Assembly: GCA_963835495.1 (NCBI GenBank)
Contig: CAWIFQ010000005.1
Span: 1,178,001-1,242,000, forward strand
DNA length: 64,000 nucleotides
Source of the DNA: Acaudatibacter sp963835495
GTDB taxonomy: Bacteria > Pseudomonadota > Alphaproteobacteria > Caulobacterales > Caulobacteraceae
Reading direction: 5' to 3'
Positions 34,054-42,994 of the stretch are shown piece by piece (within the stretch, counting starts at the first letter, position 1; every line of letters begins with the position of its first letter). Both the position numbers and the translations under genes were made by a program. Under the pieces are notes generated by a model that had not been told where the DNA came from, ran no database searches, and saw nothing but the letters and a program-made list of their open reading frames with translations.

Positions 34054-35073
34054 CTAAGGCGTCGCTTCCCGCGCCAGCGCCAGCGCCGCCTCGAGGCCGG
34101 GCGCGGACAGGCCATCGACGAAGGCGCGCAGCGACATCGCGCCGAAGGCCCAGGCGATCTCGGTCCCGCCAAGGCGCCCCTCGGCGACAGCGGCGCGGAA
34201 CGCGGCCGGCGTCAGCGCATCGAGGCTGTCTTCAGGCGCGGCGCGCGGCCGGTCGGCGAAGGCCTCCAGCGCGATGCAGCCGTAGAACAGGCGGGTGAGC
34301 AGCCGCATGACGGCCAACCGCGCCCGCAACGCCGGGTCCGACGGCCGACCGAGGGCGGCGGCGACCAGGATGTCTTCCAACGCCGGCGTCGTCGCCATCT
34401 CGGTGGTCAGGATCGCGAGGTCGAACAGCGGATCGTTGCGGAAGGCCAGCTCCCAGTCGACCAGCCAGGTCCGCTGGCCGTCGAACAGCATGTTGCGCGG
34501 GTTGGGATCGTTGTGGCTGGAGACCAGCGAGGCAGGGTCCCAGGGGCAGGCGGCGCGGATGCGCGCCAGGCCCTCCGCGTGCGGATCCAGCAGTTGCGGC
34601 GCAAACAGCCCGCAAGCGCGCAGGTTGTCGAGCAAGGCGGCGACCACGTCGCCAGGGCCGCCCAGCGGCGGGAACGGCGTCGTCGTCTGCAGCCGCGCGA
34701 CGAGGGTTCCGAGCTCACGGGCCAGACCGTCCGGTCCGTCAGGGTGATCCGTGAGCGGACGGCCGGCGACGAATTCCATCACCGCGACGCCGGCGGCGGC
34801 ATCTGCATGGCGCACCGGCGGCGCCACGCCGGCGGCGGCCGCGGCGGTCATGCAGGCGTAGCCGCGCTCGCGGTGGCGCAGCGCGATCCGCTCGGGCTCC
34901 AGCCGCAACACATAGCTGCGGGCGCCGATATCGATCCGCCAGATCAGAGCGCCGGAGACCCCGCCCTGCAGCAGCTGCGCCCGGTCCACACGCCGCGCCC
35001 CGAACGCCGCCGCCAGGGCCGTGCGCGCCGCGTCGCGCCGCTCCGCTGGGACGAAGTCCAGCCAGTCCGCCAC
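34054..35073 (-). CDS. APH/choline-kinase-like phosphotransferase
   Basis: This 339-residue protein has a kinase fold: N-lobe GGVSGALIWRIDIGARSYVLRL, catalytic loop SSHNDPNPRNMLF (HxDxxxxN) and metal-binding DWELAFRNDPLFDLA. It is closest to choline/thiamine kinase-type APH enzymes rather than drug-resistance proteins. It shares its strand with the DsbA-like gene 44 bp downstream and is divergent from the GH84 gene. The acceptor is unknown. Confidence 0.85.
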   Translation of the reverse strand: MADWLDFVPAERRDAARTALAAAFGARRVDRAQLLQGGVSGALIWRIDIGARSYVLRLEPERIALRHRERGYACMTAAAAAGVAPPVRHADAAAGVAVMEFVAGRPLTDHPDGPDGLARELGTLVARLQTTTPFPPLGGPGDVVAALLDNLRACGLFAPQLLDPHAEGLARIRAACPWDPASLVSSHNDPNPRNMLFDGQRTWLVDWELAFRNDPLFDLAILTTEMATTPALEDILVAAALGRPSDPALRARLAVMRLLTRLFYGCIALEAFADRPRAAPEDSLDALTPAAFRAAVAEGRLGGTEIAWAFGAMSLRAFVDGLSAPGLEAALALAREATP

Positions 35074-35202
35074 CGTTCGACCCCACGTCTCGCCCGCGCC
35101 GGCCGTAACATCGCCCGCCGAGGCTGGCCAGACGGGTCATCGGCGAGCCAGGCGGGCGCGGCCCTGCTACATACCGGGCGCTCAGCTTGAGGAGACCCGC
35201 GC

Positions 35203-36271
35203 ATGACCCCGCCGCTTGGCGTCATCGAAGGCTATTACGGCCGGCCCTGGTCGTGGGACGTGCGCGAGGATCAGGCGCGCTTCCTCGCGGCGCCACGGCT
35301 ACGGCTCCTACATCTACGCCCCCAAGACCGACGCCTACCTGCGCCGGCGCTGGCGCGAGGACCATCCGGCCGCGGAGGCCGACGCGCTGGCGCGGATGGC
35401 GGCGACGTGCGCGCGGATCGGCGTCGGCTTCGGCGTGGGCCTCAGCCCCTACGAGGCCTATCGCGACTTCGGCGAGGAGACCAAGGCGACGCTGGCCCGC
35501 AAGCTGGCCTTCTTCGATGCGGCCGGCGTCACCGAGCTGGCGATCCTGTTCGATGACATGAAGGGCGACCAGGCCGATCTGGCCGAGGCGCAGGCGCGCA
35601 TGGCCCACTTCGCCGCCGAGCACTCGAAGGCGAAGCGGCTGATCGTCTGCCCCACGGTCTATTCCGACGATCCAATGCTGGAGCGCGCGTTCGGCCCGAC
35701 GCCGCCGCGCTACCTCGAGGACCTCGGCCGGCTGCTCGATCCGGCGATCGAGGTGTTCTGGACCGGCGAGGAGGTGTGCTCGCGAGAGTACAGCCCCGGC
35801 CACCTGGCGCGGGTCGAGGGGCAGCTGCGCCGCAAGCCGACACTGTGGGACAATTATCCGGTCAACGACGGGCCGGGCATGTCGCCGTTCCTGTACCTGC
35901 GCGCGTTCACCGGCCGGCCGGCGGCGATCGGCCAACACCTGGCGGCGCACATGGTGAACCCCTGCCTGCAGCCGACGCTGTTCCGCATCCCGGCGCTGAC
36001 CCTGGCGGAGAGCTACGCGCAGGGCGAGGCCTACGCCTACGGCGCGGCGTGGGAGCGGGCCGCACGCGAGGTGCTGGGCGAGGAACTCGCCGGCCTGCTA
36101 GGACGGCACTACCGCCTGTTCCACGACCAGGGCCTGGGCCGCATCGACGACGAGACGACCGCCAAGCTGCGCGCGCGCTACGCGGCCGTCGACCATCCCG
36201 CCGCCCGCGAGGTGGTCGCCTGGTTCGACGGCTACTGGCGGATGACGCGCGAGATGATGGAGGATGCGTAG
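35203..36271 (+). CDS. GH84 beta-N-acetylglucosaminidase domain protein, one frameshift
   Basis: This enzyme class removes O- or N-linked N-acetylglucosamine residues. It begins GVIEGYYGRPWSWD, the GH84 signature, and the catalytic Asp pair is in LAILFDDMKGD (about residue 124). WDNYPVNDGPGMSP and NPCLQPTLFRIPALTLAES are also conserved. The frame slips near 35292; removing one base joins EDQARFLA to HGYGSYIYAPKTDAYLRRRW. The repaired length is 355 residues, only the catalytic domain, without secretion signal or carbohydrate-binding modules, so it is likely cytoplasmic and acts in amino-sugar recycling. Confidence 0.85.
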
Positions 36272-36274
36272 GGA

Positions 36275-36471
36275 GCGCGCTTTGGCGCAGCTAATCTGCT
36301 TACGGACGGTCGCGACATTGCGGCGGTCATCGACTGGGACCGCCCTACGATCAGGCGAACCTGTTCTTCTGGCGTGAACCGCGCCTGCAGAACCTCGTCG
36401 CGCAGCTCGCAGCGCGAGATCGAGTCGGCAAGCGTGCCCGTCAGTCGGCGGGGACGGGTTCGAGCCAGCCG
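36275..36471 (+). pseudogene. Relic of an APH-type phosphotransferase C-terminus
   Basis: Directly after the GH84 stop codon, the DNA reads NLLTDGRDIAAVIDWDR, the metal-binding region of aminoglycoside-phosphotransferase-like kinases, and then in another frame YDQANLFFWREPRLQNLVAQ, the usual next segment. The frame change is a loss of one base (or gain of two), there is no N-lobe and no catalytic loop. It overlaps the 3' end of the ParB-like gene on the other strand. I read it as a genuine relic. Confidence 0.5.
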
Positions 36472-37187
36472 GGCAGGTGAGCGGCCGCGGCCGAACCGGC
36501 CAGGACCAGCGCGTCGCGAACCGCCTGGTCGAAATCGGCTTCCAGCTTGGCCCGCGGGATGTGGCGGCGCAGGAAATCCGCCCATCTGAACTCGCTGTAG
36601 TTCGCCGCCGACTTGGCGAAGCCTCCGGCGCGTCGCAACGCGCTGGCCAGGCTGCGGTACGGATCATCCGTGAGCTCGCCGACGGTGCGGGGAAGCGCGC
36701 TCGCCTCATGAAGACGACCGGTGGCGTCGTAGGGATGACACCAGCTCCGTTCCTCGCAGACCTCCCAGAACTCGCCCGCGGAAAGCATGCTCAGATCAAT
36801 GACGATCGAGACCCTGACCCGCTCAACGCCCTCGTCGTACAGCGCGCGTGCGAGGTGATGGTGATCGAGGATGAACAGCTGGCCCTTGGGACCCCGCACC
36901 ACCGGGAGGCTGCTCCGGCACAGGCTGGACGTTTTTCGCCCGTCCCGCCAGCGGAGTCGCTTCTGTGCGACTTCACGAAACCCGACGGTGGTTTGGGTCG
37001 GCCGAAGTTCAGCCAGCCTGACAGTGTCCGAAACGGCGCCCGTGTGTTTGCCAGGCGCTCGCTCCAATCGCAGGCTGGAAGCGATTTGCACTTCCGGCCA
37101 CGCTCGAGGTTCGCGAAGGCGTCTTGGCGCGGCCGCCGCTGGGGGCCGATGCCTGGAATACTCGCCATGCCGCCTATGGGCGCCCAT
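36441..37187 (-). CDS. ParB-like nuclease-fold protein (ParBc_2 type)
   Basis: This 248-residue protein contains a ParB/Srx-type fold: VRLAELRPTQTTVGFREVAQK, then VVRGPKGQLFILDHHHLARALYDEG (about residues 100-125) with the HHH motif of the ParBc_2 group. It lacks the HTH and CTP-clamp arrangement of true ParB. The first 50 residues are Arg/Pro-rich, so the start is uncertain. A FixK/FNR-type box is centred 66 bp upstream of ATG 37187, which supports this start and suggests oxygen-regulated expression. Function unknown. Confidence 0.65.
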   Translation of the reverse strand: MGAHRRHGEYSRHRPPAAAAPRRLREPRAWPEVQIASSLRLERAPGKHTGAVSDTVRLAELRPTQTTVGFREVAQKRLRWRDGRKTSSLCRSSLPVVRGPKGQLFILDHHHLARALYDEGVERVRVSIVIDLSMLSAGEFWEVCEERSWCHPYDATGRLHEASALPRTVGELTDDPYRSLASALRRAGGFAKSAANYSEFRWADFLRRHIPRAKLEADFDQAVRDALVLAGSAAAAHLPGWLEPVPAD

Positions 37188-37246
37188 TTCGCCTTGTCCA
37201 TCCGCCGTGTCCTGATGATCCCTACAGACCTCGCCGATGCAACCAA

Positions 37247-37260
37247 TTGATCTAGATCAT
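37247..37260 (-). promoter_or_regulatory. FixK/FNR-type box upstream of the ParB-like gene
   Basis: TTGAT-CTAG-ATCAT matches the TTGAT-N4-ATCAA consensus at 9 of 10 positions. Its centre is 66 bp before the start codon at 37187, consistent with a class II site near -41.5 and a 24-base leader. Confidence 0.65.
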
Positions 37261-37373
37261 GCTCAGGCGGCGAAGGCGGCTCCCGCCTTCGACCGGGAGT
37301 TGGCTGTCCTTCGAAACTGAGGTGTTGTTCGGCGACGACAAGCCTGTCGGCAGGCCGCCCAGCCTGCTGCGTC

Positions 37374-38039
37374 CTACTTGTCCAGCGGCACGGTGATCCC
37401 GACCGAGAGCCCATCGCCGCTGGAAGCAAACGTGATCGGGGCGCCGAGCGCTTCGGCGTGAACGCGCATGAGCCGGAACCCCAGCCCGCCGCCCGTCTCG
37501 GGCTGGACGCTGTCTGGAAGGCCGCCGCCGTTGTCGGCGATTTCCACCCAGACGCCGGCGACAGTCGCCCTGCATCGCACGACGATTCTGAGACCGTCAT
37601 CCGCCCGACCGTGCTTCGCCGCGTTGGTCATAGCCTCGGCGACGATCTGGCTGATCGGCAGGCATTGATCGGGCCGGACGGTGCAATCGGGGGCGAAATC
37701 CTCCGCCACTGCGATCCGGCCGGCATGCATGCTCGCGAAGGGTTCGCAAACGCTGGGGAGCAGCTGCGACAGTTCCACGGCCGTGCGCTCCGCGTGGTCG
37801 GAAAGCAGTCGATGCAGCCGAGCCGCCGATTGCAGCTGGCCCTGAACGCTCTGCACGAAGTGACGTATCGCCTCCGCTGTCGGCTCGGCCATCCTTGCGA
37901 GCGCCGCGCCCTCCAGATGGACGTAGCTCGCCAGCTGGGCGAAGTGGTTGGCCGTCCGATGTTCGCTTTCGGCGAGGAAGTCACAACGCGATGCGCACTG
38001 CGGGGCCCCGCCGCTCCGATCAGGTGACACCTTGAGCAT
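37374..38039 (-). CDS. Soluble HisKA_2/HWE-type sensor histidine kinase
   Basis: This 221-residue protein consists only of a dimerisation/phosphoacceptor helix and an ATPase domain. The phospho-His motif is FLAESEHRTANHFAQL (about residues 21-36); the N box is EAMTNAAKHG, G1 is DNGGGLP and G2 is GGGLGFRLM. There is no TM helix, PAS or GAF domain, so input must come from a partner. HisKA_2 kinases in alphaproteobacteria often act in general-stress or redox signalling. No response regulator is next to it. A FixK-type box is centred 63 bp upstream of the start. Confidence 0.85.
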   Translation of the reverse strand: MLKVSPDRSGGAPQCASRCDFLAESEHRTANHFAQLASYVHLEGAALARMAEPTAEAIRHFVQSVQGQLQSAARLHRLLSDHAERTAVELSQLLPSVCEPFASMHAGRIAVAEDFAPDCTVRPDQCLPISQIVAEAMTNAAKHGRADDGLRIVVRCRATVAGVWVEIADNGGGLPDSVQPETGGGLGFRLMRVHAEALGAPITFASSGDGLSVGITVPLDK

Positions 38040-38095
38040 GCCGCTCGCCTTCCCCGGATGTGCATGTGACTCTGCGCCGCCAAAGGTGAGCGCCC

Positions 38096-38109
38096 TTGAC
38101 CTAGATCAA
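38096..38109 (-). promoter_or_regulatory. FixK/FNR-type box upstream of the histidine kinase gene
   Basis: TTGAC-CTAG-ATCAA matches the consensus at 9 of 10 positions. The centre is 63 bp before the kinase start (38039). It is in the 323-bp gap between the divergent kinase and pfkB genes, which otherwise shows no structure; it is 260 bp from the pfkB start. Confidence 0.65.
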
Positions 38110-38362
38110 CGCCGGTCGCGAAAGCTTGAGCGACGACCACGAACCACGATTGCCAAAGTCGTCGGCCATGCCCGGGCCAGCGCCCTGGCTACTTTACCGA
38201 GGGCAGGCTGGCGCGCCGGCGGCCTGTCCAAGTGGACGCCAGCGTCTGTTGGAACAGGGATTCGATCCTATCCGCGTCAATCCAGCCAGCCCGCGCTCAT
38301 TCTCATGCGCCTGATCGCCGAGGTGGAGGCCGTCCTCCGCAAGGGTGCGAGGCTCGCTCACC

Positions 38363-39313
38363 ATGGGTAGGCGGTCGAAGACGGCCCGCATCGCCACCGT
38401 CACGCTGAATCCCGCCGTCGACCTGAGCTTCGAGCTCGATCGCCTCACGCCGACCCTGAAGCTCCGCTGTGATCATCTGCGGCGAGACCCGGGCGGCGGC
38501 GGGATCAATGTCGCGCGTGTCATCCGGCGGCTGGGGGGCGAGGCGCTGGCGATCTTTCCGGCGGGCGGTCCGACGGGCGATCGTCTGGACGCATTGCTCG
38601 ACCGCGAGCTGACGCCGCGCCTGACGATCCCGGTCGCCGCCGAGACGCGGGAGAGTTTCGCCGCCGAAGAGCGCGCCACCGGCGACCAGTACCGCTTCGT
38701 GATGCCAGGCGAACGCCTGCGTGCGGCTGAGTGGCGCGCGGTCCTGGCCGCCGTCGCCGCGCAGAAGCCGCAGATCCTCGTCGCCAGCGGCAGCCTGCCG
38801 CCTGGGGTCCCGGTCGGGTTCTACGGCCGCCTCGCTCGCTCGTGCAAGTCAGCGGGCTGTAAGCTCGTGCTCGACGCCGCCAGCGCGCCGTTGGCCCAGG
38901 GGCTCGCCGCTGGTGTCTGGCTGGCCAAGCCGAACGTCGTCGAACTGGAGGAGATCAGCGGCGCGTCGTTGCCGGACACCGCGCGTCGCCTGGGCGCGTG
39001 CCGGTCTCTGGTCGCCAGCGGGGCCGCCGAACTGGTGGCGCTGTCGATGGGCGCCGAGGGAGCGCTGCTGGTCTCCGCCGAGGGCGCCTGGCGCGCCCAG
39101 CCGCCCGCTCTGAATCCTGTCAGCACGGTGGGATGCGGCGACAGCTTCGTGGGCGGGCTCGTCCACGCCCTCGCGGCGGGCCTCGAACATTCCAGCGCCC
39201 TGGGCTGGGCGGTGGCGGCGGGCACGGCCGCCTCGCTCGCCGAAGGCACCCAGCTTTGCCGTCTATCCGATGTCAGTCGCCTGCGCCGCGAAACGAGCGT
39301 CTGCCGGCTGTGA
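38363..39313 (+). CDS. pfkB: PfkB-family 6-phosphofructokinase
   Basis: This 316-residue ribokinase-family enzyme phosphorylates a sugar phosphate. It closely follows E. coli PfkB: TVTLNPAVDLSFELDRL, KLRCDHLRRDPGGGGINVAR, AIFPAGGPTGDRL, DQYRFVMPGERL, ASGSLPPGVP and the anion-hole/catalytic TVGCGDSFVGG, where GAGD is replaced by GCGD. ATG 38363 is preceded by GGCTCGCTC without a clear SD; a GTG at 38345 is also in frame. In oxygen-limited alphaproteobacteria PfkB often belongs to the FixK/FNR regulon, matching the nearby boxes. Confidence 0.85.
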   Translation: MGRRSKTARIATVTLNPAVDLSFELDRLTPTLKLRCDHLRRDPGGGGINVARVIRRLGGEALAIFPAGGPTGDRLDALLDRELTPRLTIPVAAETRESFAAEERATGDQYRFVMPGERLRAAEWRAVLAAVAAQKPQILVASGSLPPGVPVGFYGRLARSCKSAGCKLVLDAASAPLAQGLAAGVWLAKPNVVELEEISGASLPDTARRLGACRSLVASGAAELVALSMGAEGALLVSAEGAWRAQPPALNPVSTVGCGDSFVGGLVHALAAGLEHSSALGWAVAAGTAASLAEGTQLCRLSDVSRLRRETSVCRL

Positions 39314-39325
39314 TACGCGCGGCGA

Positions 39326-39775
39326 CTATCTGAACTCGACCGCGCCGAGCAGCAGGCTGACGTGGCCTTCGCCCCAGGCGGGCAGCAGCAGCCGGCCATA
39401 GCCGCGCTCCGCGTGCTTCGGCCGATGCTCATAGAAGCTGGGCGCCATGCTCTCCACGGTCGCCGAAGCCTGAGCCTTGAGGAACTCCATGGGGTTCGGC
39501 AGTTCGACCTCGTCGACGAACCGTCCGGTGAACGCCGCCTCGATGCGCGGCGCTAGCCGCGTGTGGGCGAGATCCAGCCGGAACCGCTGCGGCTTCTCGA
39601 ATACGCCCAGCACGAACGCCTCGTCCGTCAACGCCTCGACCTTCGCCATGTTGATGTCGTCGGCGAACGGGACCGTCGCCTCGCCCCGAAGCAGGCCGCG
39701 CCAATACTCCAGCAGCCGATCGAGGCTGGGACTCAAGGGCAGGACGATCGAGAAAGGTGATTGGTTGTGAGTCAT
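39326..39775 (-). CDS. PAS_5-like small sensory protein
   Basis: This 149-residue protein has the layout of alphaproteobacterial PAS_5 domains: LDRLLEYWRGLLRGEATVPFADDIN at the start (helix then YW), EAFVLGVFEKPQRFRLDLA, FTGRFVDEVELPNP and a final strand GRLLLPAWGEGHVSLLLGAVEF. There is no output domain. It converges on pfkB with 12 bp between stops. The ligand is unknown. Confidence 0.6.
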   Translation of the reverse strand: MTHNQSPFSIVLPLSPSLDRLLEYWRGLLRGEATVPFADDINMAKVEALTDEAFVLGVFEKPQRFRLDLAHTRLAPRIEAAFTGRFVDEVELPNPMEFLKAQASATVESMAPSFYEHRPKHAERGYGRLLLPAWGEGHVSLLLGAVEFR

Positions 39776-39872
39776 GGCTGAGCCTTGAAAATCCGTTCCG
39801 CCAGAATGCCCTGTCGCAGGCTATGCGCCTTGACCCACCTCAATCCGGGGGAAGTCGGACGGCGCGCCGGGC

Positions 39873-40505
39873 TCAGGCTACATTGAACGCGCGCACGAAG
39901 TAGAGCGCGTCCGGCTCGGGCTTCGGGCGCGGGAAGCGGAACTCTTCCAGGCCGTAGGCGCGGTAGAAGCGGATGGCGCGGTGGTTCACCGGGCTGACGC
40001 CCAGGTGCATGCCGCGCGAACCGGCCGCGGCGATCCGCGCCAGCCAGGTATCGATCAGCGCCTGGCCCAGCCCGCGGCCCTGCAGATGCGGCAGCAGGTT
40101 GATGTGCAGGTGCGAGGGATAGGGGTCGGTGATCCGCTTTGGCGGCGGCCGCGGGTGATGGATCTGGTAGGCGCGGAGCTGATCGAGGCTCCAGTCCTTC
40201 GGATCGCCGCCGGGGTCGGCATAGTCGCGCCGCAGCGCCGGCCACCACTCCGCCTCGAGCCGCGCCTCGAAGGCCAGGGTGTCGAGCGCGCCGACGATAT
40301 AGCCGCCGACGCCGGACGCGTCCTCCACCACCAGCGCGAACTCCGGCGCCAGCACCGCGTAGGGCGCGGCGTAGAGACGCCCGACCAGCTTCGGGTCGTC
40401 GTAGAGGCGCGCTGCGTCCGCGCCGGAGTCGCCGGTCGCGAGCGCGATCCGGTACAGGGCGTCGAGGTCGCCCGGCTGCACGTCGCGGATCTTGGGTTCC
40501 GACAC
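39873..40505 (-). CDS. GNAT-family N-acetyltransferase
   Basis: This 210-residue protein has GNAT features: IRDVQPGDLDALYRIALATG at the start, a central YIVGALDT strand, HLHINLLPHLQGRGLGQALI with the acetyl-CoA-binding Q/RxxGxG/A loop, and GVSPVNHRAIRFYRAYGLEEF. The insertion RAYQIHHPRPPPKRITDPYPSHLH is found in the O-GlcNAcase-associated and related acetyltransferases. The acceptor is not predictable. Confidence 0.87.
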   Translation of the reverse strand: MSEPKIRDVQPGDLDALYRIALATGDSGADAARLYDDPKLVGRLYAAPYAVLAPEFALVVEDASGVGGYIVGALDTLAFEARLEAEWWPALRRDYADPGGDPKDWSLDQLRAYQIHHPRPPPKRITDPYPSHLHINLLPHLQGRGLGQALIDTWLARIAAAGSRGMHLGVSPVNHRAIRFYRAYGLEEFRFPRPKPEPDALYFVRAFNVA

Positions 40506-40594
40506 CTGGGCCGACCTCCCTGCCTCGCCGCCAGAGATAGCCGGTCGTGGCGTGGCGACGCCAGCGTCAGGCGCCCTTCAGCTCGCCGGCGCGG

Positions 40595-42616
40595 TCACCA
40601 GATCCGCACGCGCTTGTCCGGCGCGAGGTAGAGGGTGTCGCCCGGCTTGACGTTCCAGGCGGCGTACCAGGCGTCGACGTTGGGCAGCGTGCCGTTGACG
40701 CGGTCGATCTCGGGCGAGTGCGGGTCGGAGACGATCTGACGGCGCAGGGCGTCCGGGCGGATGGCGCTGCGCCAGATCTGCGCGAAGCCCAGGAACAGGC
40801 GCTGGTCGCCGGTCAGGCCGTCGATCATCGGCGCCGGCTTGCCGCCGAGAGAGGTGTGGTAGGCGTCGAGCGCGAGCAGGACGCCGCCGAGGTCGGCGAT
40901 GTTCTCGCCCATGGTCTGGTCGCCTTTGACATGGGCGCCGGCAATCGGCTCGAAGGCGGAGTATTGCGCGCCAAGGATCTTGGTCTGGGCGACGAACTTC
41001 TCCTCGTCCTGCGGCGTCCACCAGTCCGCCAGCGCGCCCGTGCCGTCGTAGTGGCGGCCCTGGTCGTCGAAGCCGTGGGTGATCTCGTGGCCGATCACCG
41101 CACCGATGCCGCCGTAGTTGACCGCGGGGTCGGCCGCCGGGTCGAAGAAAGGCGGCTGCAGGATGGCGGCCGGGAAGACGATCTCGTTGCGCGTGGGGCT
41201 GTAGTAGGCGTTCACGGTCTGGGGCGTGAGGCCCCATTCGGTGCGGTCCACCGGCTGGTAGAGCCGCTTCACCTTGCGCCGCCACTCGAACGCGGCCGAC
41301 CGCTCGACATCGCCGAACAGGTCGGCGTCGGAAACCTGCAGCGCGCTGTAGTCGCGCCATTTCGACGGGTAGCCGATCTTGACGTTCAGCATCGACAGCT
41401 TCTGCAGCGCCCGCGCCTTGGTCGCATCGCTCATCCAAGCGACGTTCTGGATGCGCGCCCGCAGCGCCGTGCGGATGTTGCCGACCAGCGCCTCCATCTT
41501 GGCCTTGGAGTCGGCGGGGAAGTAGGCGGCGACGTAGAGCTTGCCGACCGCCTCGCCCATCTGGGCGTCGATCGCGCTGACGGCGCGCTTCCAGCGCGGC
41601 CGCAGTTCCTTCTGGCCGCTGAGGGTCTTGTTGCGGAACTGGAAGCGGGCGTCGATGAAGTCGTGGGAGAGATAGGGCGCGGCCGAGTCGGCGACGTTGA
41701 ACGCCTCCCAGGCCCGCAGCGTCTGCACCGGGGTTGCGGCGAAGATCTTGGCGATCTGGGGCACGGCGGTGTCCTCGGCCACCACCACGCGCCTCGCCGA
41801 ATCGAGATCGGCGCCGCGCAGGAAGGCGGCCCAGTCGAAGCCCGGCGCGGCCGTGGCCAGCTCCTGCGGCGTCATCGGGTTGTAGGTCTTGGTCGGGTCG
41901 CGGTCCTGGGCGATAGTCCAGCTGACCTTGGCGATCTGGGTCTCCATGTCGACGATCGCCGCGGCCTGGGCGTCAGCGTCCGGCCAGTCGGCCAGATGCA
42001 GAACCTGGGCGACGTAGGCCTGGTAGGCCGCCTTCTGGGCCGCGAAGCTGGGCTCGAGGTAGTAGTCGCGGTCGGGCAGGCCCAGGCCGCCCTGGCCGAG
42101 GTAGACCGCGTAGTGCTGCGGGTCCTTGGCGTCGACGCCGATCTCGACCTCGAACACGCTGCCGAAGAAGGACTTGGCGCCCTTGCCCATCAGGGCGGCG
42201 ATGGCCGGCCGGCTGTCCGCCGCCTTGATCTGCGCCAGCTCTGGCTCGAGCGGCCTGGCGCCAAGGGCCTCGGTGCGGCGCTCGTCCATGTAGGCGCGGT
42301 AGAAGGCGCCGACCTTGCCGGCCTCGGTCATGGTGTCCGATTCGGCCGCGGTCTTGTCGAGCAGGGTGTGCAGCCGGTCCTCGGACAGCGCCTGCAGGGC
42401 GTCGAAGTTGCCGAATCGGACGCGGTCGGGCGGGATCTGCAGGTTCTTGACGTAGGTTCCGTCGGCGTAGGCGTAGAAGTCGTCGCCTGGGTTCACCGAT
42501 GTATCGCGGCCGGCGAGGTCGAAACCCCAGGGCCGGAAGTGCGGTTGTTCGGCGAACGAGATGCAGGCGAAGCCGAGCGCGAGCGCCGCGCCGCACGCGC
42601 CAAGGAGTGTCTTCAT
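40595..42616 (-). CDS. M13-family zinc metallopeptidase (PepO-like)
   Basis: This 673-residue neprilysin-type endopeptidase has a signal peptide (MKTLLGACGAALALGFACIS), an N-terminal M13 domain with GDDFYAYADGTYVKN, NAYYSPTRNEIVFPAAILQ, the zinc motif GHEITHGFDDQG (about residue 512) and the third zinc ligand in GENIADLGG (about 572). It ends RVNGTLPNVDAWYAAWNVKPGD, the usual C-terminus. I chose ATG 42616 for the signal peptide. It is secreted to the periplasm and probably cleaves small peptides. Confidence 0.93.
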   Translation of the reverse strand: MKTLLGACGAALALGFACISFAEQPHFRPWGFDLAGRDTSVNPGDDFYAYADGTYVKNLQIPPDRVRFGNFDALQALSEDRLHTLLDKTAAESDTMTEAGKVGAFYRAYMDERRTEALGARPLEPELAQIKAADSRPAIAALMGKGAKSFFGSVFEVEIGVDAKDPQHYAVYLGQGGLGLPDRDYYLEPSFAAQKAAYQAYVAQVLHLADWPDADAQAAAIVDMETQIAKVSWTIAQDRDPTKTYNPMTPQELATAAPGFDWAAFLRGADLDSARRVVVAEDTAVPQIAKIFAATPVQTLRAWEAFNVADSAAPYLSHDFIDARFQFRNKTLSGQKELRPRWKRAVSAIDAQMGEAVGKLYVAAYFPADSKAKMEALVGNIRTALRARIQNVAWMSDATKARALQKLSMLNVKIGYPSKWRDYSALQVSDADLFGDVERSAAFEWRRKVKRLYQPVDRTEWGLTPQTVNAYYSPTRNEIVFPAAILQPPFFDPAADPAVNYGGIGAVIGHEITHGFDDQGRHYDGTGALADWWTPQDEEKFVAQTKILGAQYSAFEPIAGAHVKGDQTMGENIADLGGVLLALDAYHTSLGGKPAPMIDGLTGDQRLFLGFAQIWRSAIRPDALRRQIVSDPHSPEIDRVNGTLPNVDAWYAAWNVKPGDTLYLAPDKRVRIW

Positions 42617-42892
42617 CGAGTCTCGCCGATTGCTTGCAAGGAGATTCCCCCGCTCAAGCATTTCGCGGGAGGAATCGCCGCTTAAAGTTTGTTCATCTGA
42701 GTTCGGCTGACAGTTGTGGCGCCGGCGGCGTGGCCCCGCGGCTACGCCTGTCACAGTCGCGTTACCGAGTCCGCGACGATCGGCGCAACGCGTTGATCAA
42801 GCTGGGTTCGCTTGCCCGGACGGCAGGTGATCAACAGAAAAATCGGCGCCGCGCGCGTCGACGGCCGTTGACCATCTGGCAACCATATGTCC

Positions 42893-42934
42893 CCATATCA
42901 TGGGCTTTCAGGGCCAGTGGGCCACAATATGTAG
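42893..42934 (+). promoter_or_regulatory. Pair of NrdR-type boxes upstream of nrdA
   Basis: CCATATCATG (42893-42902) and CAATATGTAG (42925-42934) resemble the NrdR consensus CwATATaTwG and are exactly 32 bp apart, about three helical turns, as NrdR sites usually are. The nrdA start is 61 bp downstream. The rest of the 42617-42994 gap shows no gene. Confidence 0.7.
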
Positions 42935-42994
42935 ATGACCAAGGGGCGGCCAACGGCCCCGCGGGCGTTTCGGTTTTTTGGGGGTGGTGCGGTG

